Shown here: positions 17,693 to 26,418 of the stretch, in pieces | How the letters are laid out: every line of letters begins with the position of its first letter | Position numbering within the stretch: position 1 is the first letter of the stretch | Assembly (NCBI RefSeq): GCF_024721155.1 | Contig: NZ_JAHVAP010000001.1 | Span: 434,001 to 498,000 of the forward strand | Reading direction: 5' to 3' | Origin: Mucilaginibacter phenanthrenivorans | GTDB taxonomy: Bacteria > Bacteroidota > Bacteroidia > Sphingobacteriales > Sphingobacteriaceae | Length of the DNA stretch: 64,000 bases | The notes under the pieces: generated by a model | The model's input: the letters and a program-made list of their open reading frames with translations, nothing else | The model's database searches: none | What the model was told of the DNA's origin: nothing | Translations under genes and position numbers: made by a program

Positions 17693-20368
17693 TTAGATAT
17701 TAAACATTATTTTAATCATTATAATTCTCCCCGGGAGGGTATATGAACTGGCCGTCAATGTATTTGCCGACAGGTAGAGCGCATTATAGGTTTTTACGTT
17801 GAGGAAATTAACAGCGCTGAGTTCGAAGTCGGTTTTCCATTTAATTGCTCTAAACTTTAAGGATGCATCTGCAAAAAAATACTTCAGATCGGGGTTGCCC
17901 TGCTGCCGGGTGAAATAATGCTCGCCGGATAATTTGAATTGCACATCATCGGCGGGGTCGTAGTTAACCGAAGCCTGCTGCAACAATTGGTCGACTCGAA
18001 AAGCTGAAGCCTCCACCGGCGAATGACTTCCGGTTTGCGTCAATGTGGCTTTGTAGTTGAAATTTATCACGTCGCTCACTTTGGAATCGGCGCTCATATT
18101 CAATGTTTCGGATGTAGTGTTGAACGGTAATAGCGTGTTATTCTGGATCTGCACCGAGCGGCTGCTTTGCCACTGCATGGCTCCGCTAAAGGTGGTGCGC
18201 AGCGCAAATGAATATTTGCTGATGGAGCCGTTGAGCATCCACGAATCGGTGCTGTTGGGATAGGGCAGCACAATACCCTTCTGTATATTATTGGTGATCA
18301 CACTCGATGCGATGTTATTGGCTCCGGTATGGGTATACAGCGCATTAATGCTCCAGAAAAATAAGGTAAGGGCCTTGCGGTAGCTGAAACTGCCGCCCGC
18401 CTGCTGGTTTTGCTGCTCGGTGAGGCTGGCATTATTGGCATACAGCGTGCGGTAATCGGTCAGGATATATCCCGGGTAAACATTCTGTATAGTGCCAATT
18501 TCATTACGGTAACTGTAAATAAAGTTCAGGTAATCCTCTGCGCTCACCTGGTATTTTAGGCGCAATTGCGGATTAAAATATAACCGTGTAAGGTTCTTAT
18601 TCAAGGCATATAAACTATCGGAATAATTGATTTGCTGGAGCGTAAGGGGCAAGGTGAGGTTTGCTTTCAGCACTGTGCCGGGCAGGTCGTAGGCCGCTTC
18701 GGCATACAGCTTTTTCTTTGTCCAGTTTAAATGGTTCAATGCACTGTCCGACTGCAGGTTAACGCTGTTGTTATTTTGCACGACATTCAATCCCGACGTA
18801 AGTGTTTGCGATTGAACGCTAAAGCCAGTTCTGTAACTCTGTGTGATGAGGTTTGACGGGATCTTAAACGAGAAATAATTGTTGGTGTACCAGCTGGGTA
18901 TATTCACATTTTGTAACAGTTGCGCGTAAGGCACATTGTTATTGAATATCGCGGCGTTGTATCCCGGGCCGATCGCCAGGTTCTCCGGCTCGGCAGAATG
19001 GCTGACGTACGAGTAGGCCTGGATAATATTATTCGACTTTAACGACTTGATCAAATTGAATTCGTTCGAAAAATTTAGGGTATTATCCTTAAATACCTGG
19101 TTAACTGCAGAACTGCCGGTTTGCAATCCCGAATAATTGGTTATGTTTTTATGATCCATCAGCAAGGCATCGTTCAGGTAATATTTATCCCTGTTAATGT
19201 TCAGCGTAAATTGTGCGTGAAAGATACCAGGAATTGAACGGTTGCGCTGTATCTCCTTGTATTTCACCGTGTCGCCGGGCAAAAAGACGGTGGTTTGCTG
19301 GCTGTAGTCCTGGCGCTGTGTGTCATGTACATAATACGCATTAACCTTCAACTGTACATTTTTTTTCAGATTGATGAGGTTGTTTAGGTTAAGGACACCC
19401 GACCGGTCAAATAAATACCTGTTTTCTGCCAGTTGCGGGGTATTAACTGCGCCCAATGAAAGTACCGTGGCAGGCAAAGCATTGTCTATCCGCTGGTTAT
19501 AGTCGGTTAAGTTATGTGATAGCACGTCTTGTTGCACATCGTAGCCGGTATTGTTGCCCCCCAGGTAATTGATCGCCTTGTAACTGTCCTTAAACATCAG
19601 GGCATTCAAATCGACGTCGTAATTACCCGGCAGTCCAACGCCGATGCTTTCCTGCCCCATCAAATGCAGCTTTGCACCCTTTTTAATCTCCAGGTTTAGC
19701 GCCACATCATCGCTCATTACCTTGTTTCGCAATGCTTTTATGGGCTGGTCATTTTGAATTACCTGAACCTGGTTAACGGCCACCTGCGGAATACTGTTGG
19801 TGGCAATACTGTATTTATCGTCGAGCAGGTTATCGCCGCCGATATACACAGCCGAAATCGGCTTGTTGTTATAACTGATCGTCCCGTTAGCGGCGACAGT
19901 TATGCCTGGCAGCTTTTTGATCACCTCGCCGATCGTCCTGTCCTGCGGATTAGCGAACTCCGACACTTTGTAACTCAGCGTATCGCCGTGGGTGCGTAAT
20001 ATCGGCCGGCTGCTTTTAATTACCACTTCCTGCAAATGATTAGATGCCGTCGCCAGGGTAAAATCAAGGAGCGCATCAAAGCTTGTTATGCTTTTCACCA
20101 CGGTTTTGTAACCGAGGCAGCGCGCCTCGACCGCCAGGCTGTTTGCAGCGGCATTCGCAGGAACCTGCAACGCAAAGCTACCCTTGCTATCAGTAACAGT
20201 ATAGGCCACAATGGCATTGCCAGCGCTATTCTTCAGGCTAATGGTGGCATACGGAACCGCCTTCCCGGTACTATCTTTCACCGTTCCCTTTACCGTTTGG
20301 GCATAGCCCCATGCAGCAAGTAAAACGCATAAAAGCGTCAATCCTGCAGCCCTCACCAACTGTATCAT
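17693..20368 (-). CDS. TonB-dependent-receptor-like outer-membrane barrel with carboxypeptidase-like domain
   Basis: 891 residues. A signal peptide (MIQLVRAAGLTLLCVLLAAWGYAQ) is followed by a carboxypeptidase-regulatory-like beta-sandwich at ~25-110 (VKGTVKDSTGKAVPYATISLKNS), a plug-like region at ~115-230 (VGEV-like IGEVIKKLPGITVAANGTISYNNKPISAVYIGGDNLLD) and a long barrel ending in alternating aromatic strands (GRIIMIKIMFNI). It lacks an obvious SusD partner. The start ATG overlaps the GLPGLI stop by 4 nt, so the two are translationally coupled. GLPGLI proteins often sit beside such barrels in Bacteroidota. The likely role is uptake or export across the outer membrane; the ligand is unknown. 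Confidence 0.85.
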   Translation of the reverse strand: MIQLVRAAGLTLLCVLLAAWGYAQTVKGTVKDSTGKAVPYATISLKNSAGNAIVAYTVTDSKGSFALQVPANAAANSLAVEARCLGYKTVVKSITSFDALLDFTLATASNHLQEVVIKSSRPILRTHGDTLSYKVSEFANPQDRTIGEVIKKLPGITVAANGTISYNNKPISAVYIGGDNLLDDKYSIATNSIPQVAVNQVQVIQNDQPIKALRNKVMSDDVALNLEIKKGAKLHLMGQESIGVGLPGNYDVDLNALMFKDSYKAINYLGGNNTGYDVQQDVLSHNLTDYNQRIDNALPATVLSLGAVNTPQLAENRYLFDRSGVLNLNNLINLKKNVQLKVNAYYVHDTQRQDYSQQTTVFLPGDTVKYKEIQRNRSIPGIFHAQFTLNINRDKYYLNDALLMDHKNITNYSGLQTGSSAVNQVFKDNTLNFSNEFNLIKSLKSNNIIQAYSYVSHSAEPENLAIGPGYNAAIFNNNVPYAQLLQNVNIPSWYTNNYFSFKIPSNLITQSYRTGFSVQSQTLTSGLNVVQNNNSVNLQSDSALNHLNWTKKKLYAEAAYDLPGTVLKANLTLPLTLQQINYSDSLYALNKNLTRLYFNPQLRLKYQVSAEDYLNFIYSYRNEIGTIQNVYPGYILTDYRTLYANNASLTEQQNQQAGGSFSYRKALTLFFWSINALYTHTGANNIASSVITNNIQKGIVLPYPNSTDSWMLNGSISKYSFALRTTFSGAMQWQSSRSVQIQNNTLLPFNTTSETLNMSADSKVSDVINFNYKATLTQTGSHSPVEASAFRVDQLLQQASVNYDPADDVQFKLSGEHYFTRQQGNPDLKYFFADASLKFRAIKWKTDFELSAVNFLNVKTYNALYLSANTLTASSYTLPGRIIMIKIMFNI

Positions 20369-21270
20369 TTCTTTTCCTGTAATTCTACCGGGTTATTGGT
20401 CACAGGGCCACGGGGAGCAGGACCCTTTGCAACCCTGATGTTATCCATTTTAACCCCATCGGCGCGATTGCCCGCCATAATGGCTTGTGCAAATGCCTGG
20501 GGGTCTTTCTCCATGGTCGCCTTCAGTTTATCAAATTCCTTTTGTGTGGCTTTGATAGCTTTGGCCGGTGGTTGAATCAAATTCTGGTCATCGTTCAAGC
20601 CCCGTAATATGGGAGGGAGGTCCGCATCAGCAGGCCCGGTGTAAGGCGGCGCAGGGACTGCTTTTTCCACCCCGTCAAACTTAAATACCACTTCGTTTTT
20701 TGCATCGTGTGCGTCTACAATTACGCCGGGCAAGCCGTTTAATTTCCAGGGGCCGGTATGCATCGGCAGATCGGGGCAAAACCATGCGGTGTAGTCCCTG
20801 CCTTTAAAATAACCGATGGCTTTCTGGCAGTGCAAGCCGCCAAAAGTCGCTGTATCACCACTGATCTTCCAATCGATCGCCGGTATCGGTGCCTCTATCA
20901 GGTAGTTGTTGAACATCAGGTTATCTTTCGTGAACAATTTTTGTTCATTCGGGAACTGGTAATATTCTACGGGTGTACCTGCACCCCGTCTATTTATCCT
21001 GGGCTGCCCATCCGGGCTGGCAGCCACCGCCTCGGCATACGCCTTTTTAAATTGGGCATTTGCTGAGATTCCGTCGTAACTTTTATAAGAACTTGCGCTT
21101 TGACCCACAAATAGCACCATGTTTTCCGTGTAGGGGTGAGCCCGGTCCGTGGTATCCCTTACGTGGGTAAATTTGTAATGCACCAGCACCCGCGCCGTAT
21201 CTGGTTTTTGGGCTTCAGCGGTAACAAATGCCCACAGTAAAGCGATGGTTAGTAGTAATTGCTTTTTCAT
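20365..21270 (-). CDS. GLPGLI family protein
   Basis: 301 residues, exported (MKKQLLLTIALLWAFVTAEA). The family signature appears as WKLNGLPGVIVDAHD near residue 175, preceded by the usual aromatic segment (GRDYTAWFCPDLPMHTGPWKLNG). GLPGLI proteins are periplasmic or surface proteins of unknown function, found in Bacteroidota next to TonB-type barrels or metal systems. The C-terminal third is charged and probably extended. It is the first gene of the operon with the barrel, and is divergent from the LytS/LytTR genes, which may control it. Confidence 0.85.
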   Translation of the reverse strand: MKKQLLLTIALLWAFVTAEAQKPDTARVLVHYKFTHVRDTTDRAHPYTENMVLFVGQSASSYKSYDGISANAQFKKAYAEAVAASPDGQPRINRRGAGTPVEYYQFPNEQKLFTKDNLMFNNYLIEAPIPAIDWKISGDTATFGGLHCQKAIGYFKGRDYTAWFCPDLPMHTGPWKLNGLPGVIVDAHDAKNEVVFKFDGVEKAVPAPPYTGPADADLPPILRGLNDDQNLIQPPAKAIKATQKEFDKLKATMEKDPQAFAQAIMAGNRADGVKMDNIRVAKGPAPRGPVTNNPVELQEKK

Positions 21271-21430
21271 AATTCATGATGTTTTTAAACAATACTATTT
21301 ACGTGACACCATTTCTTAAAAACTTTGGTACCAATGCGGGTTTAGTATGCTTGAAACACGTTTATTTGTTATCCGGGATTTCAAATTTGTTGCGTTTGAC
21401 TATCAAATTGGAAGATTAATCACCTAATTT

Positions 21431-21460
21431 TTTGATGGCAACTGCGATATTTTACCTTTG
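21431..21460 (+). promoter_or_regulatory. Promoter of the LytS-type kinase, possibly leaderless
   Basis: TTTG at 21431-21434, 18 nt, then TACCTTTG at 21453-21460. The ATG at 21466 begins only 5 nt after the -7 box, so transcription would start at or within a few bases of the start codon, giving a leaderless or near-leaderless mRNA. Confidence 0.65.
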
Positions 21461-21465
21461 TTAAT

Positions 21466-22644
21466 ATGCATTCGGCTAAAAAAAGACTTAGGATAGAAAT
21501 ATTACTGCATCTGCTGTTTTGGGCAGGTGTTTTCTATACGCTGACCTCCCTAAACAATTCGCATATTCATGTATGGGCCAAAACCCGCCATGTAGTCAGC
21601 GATCAGTATTCAGACACGTCCATTTCATCCTATGTTTATCTTATCCTCATTTTCCTTGCGGTGCTTTTTTATGGTAATGTATTCTGGGTATTCAGAAAAG
21701 CTATCCGATATAAAAACATCCTGGTTCGTCTGGCCATATGCGCCGGATGGTTCTTGTTGGTCTTCGGCGCCAATTACTTTACAGTTGGTCCCCTGTTTGA
21801 CAATGCCAACCAGGCTATTGAGCCACCTCCGATGCCACCCGCTCAGTTTAAAAAACTCGGCGTTATTAAGGACGATTCTGAAGTAAGGCTACACCGTCGT
21901 CTTGACGGTCCGGATCCAAAGCGTGTCGGTGTCATCAACTTCATGATCAGCGACTGGATGCATCTGCAGCCAATCCTGCTATTCGCCTTTTTGGTGATAC
22001 TGGGCATATCCTTCGCTTACTTCTTCCTGAAACAATGGGCCAAAAGCGAACTCGTCCAGCTGAGTACCGAAAATAAGTTCCTCAGGTCGCAGGTGAACCC
22101 GCATTTCCTGTTCAATACGCTTAATAACCTATTTTCGATGGCGCAAAGCAAAGGGAACGATGAATTGGCCGACGGCATTTCCAAGCTTTCAGGCATGATG
22201 CGCTATATGCTCTACGAGAGCAACGAGGAGCGCGTGCCGCTGAGGCAAGAGATTGAATACCTGCAGAATTGTATCGTGTTAAACAAATTGCGTTATGCTG
22301 ATGAAGAGGTAAAAGTAATATTTGATTACCCTGATAAAATCGAAGGTATATTTGTCGCTCCCATGGTTTTTATACCTTTTATTGAGAATGCTTTTAAGCA
22401 CGGGGTATCCATTGGGACTTCGTCGCAAATCAAGACCTCTATTTCGCTGACTGATAAGCAACTGATGTTTTATTGTGAGAACGCCAATTATAGCTTTATA
22501 AAAAAAATGGAAATGGGAATAAGCGGCATCGGCCTGGGAAATGTGAAACGAAGGCTGGAGCTGGTTTACCCGGCCAAACACAGCCTGGTGATTAATGATG
22601 AGGATGGAAAATTTATGGTTAAACTCCAAATCGATCTGTCATGA
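21466..22644 (+). CDS. LytS/YehU-type sensor histidine kinase
   Basis: 392 residues. Four hydrophobic helices lie at about 10-28, 52-75, 84-105 and 162-190, with a periplasmic proline-rich loop at ~118-150. Then comes the His_kinase domain, with the phosphoacceptor in NPHFLFNTLNNL (His213), and the ATP-binding region (VAPMVFIPFIENAFKHGV and SGIGLGNVKRRLELVY). It is inner-membrane, autophosphorylates and passes phosphate to the next gene product. The stop overlaps the response regulator start (ATGA, 22641-22644), so the two are coupled. Target genes probably include the divergent GLPGLI operon (inferred from position). Confidence 0.9.
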   Translation: MHSAKKRLRIEILLHLLFWAGVFYTLTSLNNSHIHVWAKTRHVVSDQYSDTSISSYVYLILIFLAVLFYGNVFWVFRKAIRYKNILVRLAICAGWFLLVFGANYFTVGPLFDNANQAIEPPPMPPAQFKKLGVIKDDSEVRLHRRLDGPDPKRVGVINFMISDWMHLQPILLFAFLVILGISFAYFFLKQWAKSELVQLSTENKFLRSQVNPHFLFNTLNNLFSMAQSKGNDELADGISKLSGMMRYMLYESNEERVPLRQEIEYLQNCIVLNKLRYADEEVKVIFDYPDKIEGIFVAPMVFIPFIENAFKHGVSIGTSSQIKTSISLTDKQLMFYCENANYSFIKKMEMGISGIGLGNVKRRLELVYPAKHSLVINDEDGKFMVKLQIDLS

Positions 22645-23339
22645 TAACCTGCATAGCCATTGACGATGAACCAAAAGCCCTGGAGGTTATAGAACGGTAT
22701 TGCAAAAACAGCAGCCTTGTAGATTTGAAAGCCAGCTTCCGCGAACCGGTCAAAGCGATAGAATACCTGAACCGGGAAAAGGTGGACCTGATCTTCCTCG
22801 ACATTAACATGCCCGATATCAATGGTATGCAACTGGTGGAGACGCTGTGGTCAAAACCGATGATCATATTCACGACCGCCTATAGTACCTATGCTGTAGA
22901 AAGTTACGGCCTGAACGCCATCGACTATTTGCTGAAACCAATCACCTTTGAACGGTTCCTGGCGGCCCTTAATAAGGTCGCGAACCTGGTGGCCACAAAA
23001 AACAATACCACTACCAGGCATGATGAAGCGGCGACTATTTTTATCAAAAGCGGTCCGCAAACCTACCAGGTGAAAATAGCCGATATCCTGTACCTTGAAA
23101 AGGACGGCAATTACATTGCCGTTCACCTAAAGGATAAACAAATACTGATCCGCGAAAACATGAGCGACATTTTTAACCTCGTCCCGGCCGCCGGTTTTGT
23201 GCGGGTACACAAATCGTATGTGATAGCCGTCAGGCATATTACGATGATAGAGGTGCACCAGCTGATCATCAACGGCGAGAAAATTCCTATCGGCAGTACC
23301 TACCGCGAAGCATTACTTGCGAGATTGGGAATGAGCTAA
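22641..23339 (+). CDS. LytTR-family response regulator
   Basis: 232 residues. The receiver domain is at 1-118, with acidic pocket residues in AIDDEP, the phospho-acceptor Asp54 in LIFLDINMPD and the conserved Lys in YLLKPI. The C-terminal LytTR DNA-binding domain is at ~132-232 (FIKSGPQTYQVKIADILYLEKDGNYIAVHL and GFVRVHKSYVIAVRHI). It is the cognate partner of the overlapping kinase. LytTR proteins bind pairs of direct repeats; I could not pick a convincing pair in the 195-bp divergent region. Confidence 0.93.
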   Translation: MITCIAIDDEPKALEVIERYCKNSSLVDLKASFREPVKAIEYLNREKVDLIFLDINMPDINGMQLVETLWSKPMIIFTTAYSTYAVESYGLNAIDYLLKPITFERFLAALNKVANLVATKNNTTTRHDEAATIFIKSGPQTYQVKIADILYLEKDGNYIAVHLKDKQILIRENMSDIFNLVPAAGFVRVHKSYVIAVRHITMIEVHQLIINGEKIPIGSTYREALLARLGMS

Positions 23340-23363
23340 CGTTTTTAAGAGGGCGTTTAATAA

Positions 23364-23389
23364 ATCCCACATGTTAAAATTTGTGGGAT
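23364..23389 (+). terminator. Possible terminator after the LytTR gene
   Basis: ATCCCACA at 23364-23371 pairs with TGTGGGAT at 23382-23389 around a 10-nt AT-rich loop, 24 nt after the stop. There is no U-tract. Confidence 0.45.
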
Positions 23390-23451
23390 CTAATAAAGGT
23401 AAATAGTCTGCAAGTTCAGTCCTGGACAGAGGGCCTGTTCCAAAAGTCCGC

Positions 23452-23739
23452 TCAAAGAAACTGTACTACTAACTGTTCCCATTCCTTTTCCAGCGGAAGC
23501 GTAGGGCGGGTTTGGCGCGCTTTGCCGTACCAATAATCCGCATTGTGGATATCACCTTCCTTGCGGTGCAGGTAGGCGTGTACCCACGCAGATGCCCGGT
23601 CATCCAGGTGATCAACTTGTGCATGTGCCTGGTGCCAATCGCCCTTGCCATCGTACCAAAGGCTTTTTAACTGCGCAGAGAGGGCGCTATCGGGCTGTTC
23701 TGAATTTAATGATGCTTTAAATTCGGCTAAAGTTTTCAT
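23452..23739 (-). CDS. Conserved small hypothetical protein
   Basis: 95 residues, soluble and helical, rich in Trp and His (SLWYDGKGDWHQAHAQVDHLDDRASAWVHAYLHRKEGDIHNADYWYGKARQ). The spacing of W-x-A-H, A-x-A-W-x-H-A and N-A-x-Y-W resembles one and a half TPR-like helical hairpins. I recall similar small proteins in many bacteria, without known function. It stands alone. Confidence 0.75.
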   Translation of the reverse strand: MKTLAEFKASLNSEQPDSALSAQLKSLWYDGKGDWHQAHAQVDHLDDRASAWVHAYLHRKEGDIHNADYWYGKARQTRPTLPLEKEWEQLVVQFL

Positions 23740-23794
23740 GGTGAATTGGTTTGTCGAAAATAAGCATTAAAAGGCATTTGTGCATTACGATTAC

Positions 23795-23860
23795 TAAAGC
23801 GGGCTACCTGTCAGTGGGGTCAGGAGAACTCCACCTCTGGAGGCCGACGCGGCATTCTAT
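23795..23860. repeat. Interspersed 65-nt repeat, copy 1
   Basis: Begins AAAGCGGGCTACCTGTCAG and ends GCGGCATTCTA, with a CTCCACCTCT core. Related copies are at 26276-26340, 28330-28400 and 38286-38360, with a weaker copy at 35405-35470. All are intergenic and degenerate. Confidence 0.6.
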
Positions 23861-23946
23861 AATCTGGTTCTTTTCTATTTGGTCTAAATTCGTTCTCATA
23901 AAGAACAAAATCATATAAATTTGCATTATATCACAAATTATACATT

Positions 23947-24456
23947 ATGACATTTATCGAGAAAAATTTAGCCAATAACGAGCAGATAATTTACCGGGCT
24001 AAACTGCATTGGTGGATCTACGGGCAATCTGTTTTTTTATTGATATTGGGAATAGTTGTATTTGCGCTTTGGGGGAAAACTGAAGTTGTTAAAATTATAG
24101 GCGGATTGTTAGTGATAATTGGTTTGATTACTTTGCTCAATGCATATATCCGCTCCAGCACCTCTGAATTCGCAGTAACCAACCGCAGGATCATGATGAA
24201 GACCGGCGTTACGAAAAGAAGGTTAATTGAGCTACAACTAAACCGTTCAGACGGCCTGGTGATTGATCAGGGCATCATCGGCCGCATATTTAATTACGGA
24301 AGTATCATTATCCGAACCGGCAATTTAGAAGAAATCTTTTCGCCTGTTGCGGATCCGTATGAATTTAAACGACAGATCAATAATGCTATTGAAGAATCTT
24401 TTGCGCCTTTTGTCAATACACCCCCCGGAGCGAATATGACGGGTAGGGGGCAATAG
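23947..24456 (+). CDS. PH domain-containing membrane protein (YdbS-like)
   Basis: 169 residues. N-terminal ENLANNEQIIYRAKLHWWIYG is the usual opening of bacterial PH-domain (bPH2) proteins. Two hydrophobic helices lie at about 29-46 and 50-66, followed by a PH-like sheet (SEFAVTNRRIMMKTGVTKRRLIELQLNRSDGLVIDQGIIGRIFNYGSIIIRTGNLEE). The family is membrane-associated with no fixed role. TAAATTTG at 23916-23923, 23 nt before the ATG, is a likely -7 box. The gene is convergent with the amidohydrolase. Confidence 0.85.
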   Translation: MTFIEKNLANNEQIIYRAKLHWWIYGQSVFLLILGIVVFALWGKTEVVKIIGGLLVIIGLITLLNAYIRSSTSEFAVTNRRIMMKTGVTKRRLIELQLNRSDGLVIDQGIIGRIFNYGSIIIRTGNLEEIFSPVADPYEFKRQINNAIEESFAPFVNTPPGANMTGRGQ

Positions 24457-24510
24457 CGGAATTGCAATTATGCCCCGGCGTACATGCCGGTTTACATCAT
24501 TTGCAGCCCG

Positions 24511-25962
24511 TTACAATTCTCCTCTTTTACTCCAATCGAATTTATTTTTTGAAGCTGCATTTCGCTTTGCAAGGTCGGAAAGCATTGCATTGATCCCGGA
24601 TTTATCGAGCCACCGGCCATTTACGAACACCCCGGAAATTTTACGTGTGTTGCTTATATCGGTTAAGGGATTAGCATCAAGCAAAACGAGGTCTGCGTAT
24701 TTACCGGTTTCAACCGTTCCTATTTTATTATCAATACCCAGCCAGGTTGCAGGTAACCTTGTAGCCGAAATTAATGCTTCTCCAGGGGTTAATCCAGCTT
24801 TAACTAAAAGTTCGATTTCATCGTGAAGTGCAAATCCCCACACTACTCCCGAAGTTCCGGAATCTGTTCCGGCAACCATAGGCACCCGGGCTTCTTTAAA
24901 AGCCTTTACCAAACGAATGTTAAAATCTGCTATTTTATCAATATGCGCAACAAATTCCGGTGTCGTTCCCTTGTTATAATTATTTGCCGTTAGCCATTTA
25001 CTTTGCAACAGGGGGGGCACATATTTCAGGCTGGACAGGTTCCGAATTCCATCAAGTGAACGGGCTTGTTCGCCGATTCTTACTATGGCGGTTAAAGTTG
25101 GGGACAGCCAGGTTCCATTTTTTTTAGCAAGTTGTGCAAACCGTTTTGCATCATGGTCGCTAAAGGTGTCTGTTTGCTTAGCATATTCCTCCGCATGGGC
25201 CACCATATCGTAATTAGGCACAAATGCTTCTTCTATCCTTCCTTTAAAAGCATTCGGAATATGGCCAACAACCTTCATCCGTTGCCTGCCGGCTTCATCA
25301 ACAATGGCTTTGAAGGTTTCAATATTTAAATGGGAATACACTTTAATAAATTCATATCCCTGTGCTTTAGCTATGCGTACAGATTGCCGTCCGTCAGCAG
25401 GGGTATTAGCTATATTGCCCGATCCTTCACCACCATCTATCAAAAATGCCAGCGCCACGCGGGGGCCAATCACATTGCCTTTGATAATTTCATTTCTTTC
25501 GCCAAAATGTTCCGGCCTGGCGCTTAATTCAAACACTGTGGTAACTCCATTTGCCACGTATAGCAACATAAAATCCTGCGTGTTTGTAAAGGCATTCGCC
25601 CCTTTTGTGGGAAACGTTGCGCCCAAATTCACATCGGCCATATTGTGAACGTGCATATCAATAAGGCCCGGAATAAGCCATTTTCCCTTACCATCAATAA
25701 TTTCAGCATTACCAGTAACAGGCTTATTGATTGATAGTATTTTATTGTCTTTAATAACTACGGTGGCATTTTTAATAATCTTATTTTCTAAAGTCATTGG
25801 AATTATATTCACATTTTTTATGACGAAAATCCCGGGCTTCTCATTTTTCTGAGTTTTGGTACTGTCGGAAAGCGACTTTTGTGTCTTTGAAAAGCTATTC
25901 AAGATCACGGCACATGAAAATAATAATAATAACAACAGGTGCTTTAAATATTTGTCTTGCAT
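24511..25962 (-). CDS. Secreted amidohydrolase (imidazolonepropionase-like)
   Basis: 483 residues with a signal sequence (YLKHLLLLLLFSCAVILNSF). Metal-dependent amidohydrolase features: the N-terminal sandwich (IKNVNIIPM.LENKIIKNATVVIKDNKILSI), first metal ligands H-x-H in LIDMHVHNM, a lysine in FIKVYSHLN, histidines in KVVGHIPN and MVAHAEEY, and the catalytic Asp in VAGTDSGTSG. It ends with the usual GTVETGKYADLVLLDANPL. The substrate is unknown; exported members act on peptides or amides. It is monocistronic and convergent with the PH-domain gene. Confidence 0.88.
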   Translation of the reverse strand: MQDKYLKHLLLLLLFSCAVILNSFSKTQKSLSDSTKTQKNEKPGIFVIKNVNIIPMTLENKIIKNATVVIKDNKILSINKPVTGNAEIIDGKGKWLIPGLIDMHVHNMADVNLGATFPTKGANAFTNTQDFMLLYVANGVTTVFELSARPEHFGERNEIIKGNVIGPRVALAFLIDGGEGSGNIANTPADGRQSVRIAKAQGYEFIKVYSHLNIETFKAIVDEAGRQRMKVVGHIPNAFKGRIEEAFVPNYDMVAHAEEYAKQTDTFSDHDAKRFAQLAKKNGTWLSPTLTAIVRIGEQARSLDGIRNLSSLKYVPPLLQSKWLTANNYNKGTTPEFVAHIDKIADFNIRLVKAFKEARVPMVAGTDSGTSGVVWGFALHDEIELLVKAGLTPGEALISATRLPATWLGIDNKIGTVETGKYADLVLLDANPLTDISNTRKISGVFVNGRWLDKSGINAMLSDLAKRNAASKNKFDWSKRGEL

Positions 25963-26141
25963 AGTTTAGCTATTTGTGCCTATGGTACAAGCAGAAAAGC
26001 GAAGTCTTGTTTTAGTTAATGTATTTATCTAACGGATTTTATCTTATGATATAGGTGAGGTTTGAGTTGTTCAAGCGGTACCCTCCTGCCCAGGCGTTTC
26101 GTTCCGCCGGTTCCAGTGTCCAACTTAAACCACAGCCAATG

Positions 26142-26340
26142 TAAGCGTACCGCTTACAATAGCCCTTTTGCAATGTCGGGAAATAGCAGGATATTTATTA
26201 CGATGCAACGCAATCCCTCAACCGACGAACTATACTTCGTCACGATAACAGTGGCGGGCTGGATGATGGTTAGTAAAGCGGGCTACCTGTTAGCGGTGTT
26301 AGGAGAACTCCTCCTCTTTAAGCCTGCGCGGTATTCTCGC
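26142..26340. repeat. Composite intergenic repeat, copy A
   Basis: Begins with a perfect small palindrome, GTAAGCG-TAC-CGCTTAC (26141-26157), runs through GGGAAATAGCAGG and GGCGGGCTGGATGATGG, and then into a copy of the 65-nt repeat (26276-26340). The first 130 nt match 31462-31590 at roughly three quarters of positions by eye. It fills most of the 456-bp gap between the amidohydrolase and the S8 protease; no gene is seen in it. Confidence 0.6.
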
Positions 26341-26418
26341 GCTCGAGGAGGGAAAATGAACAGTCAATTTCCTATCTTAGAAAAATAAATTTGTAATTCT
26401 TTATCATTATTTAGTAGC

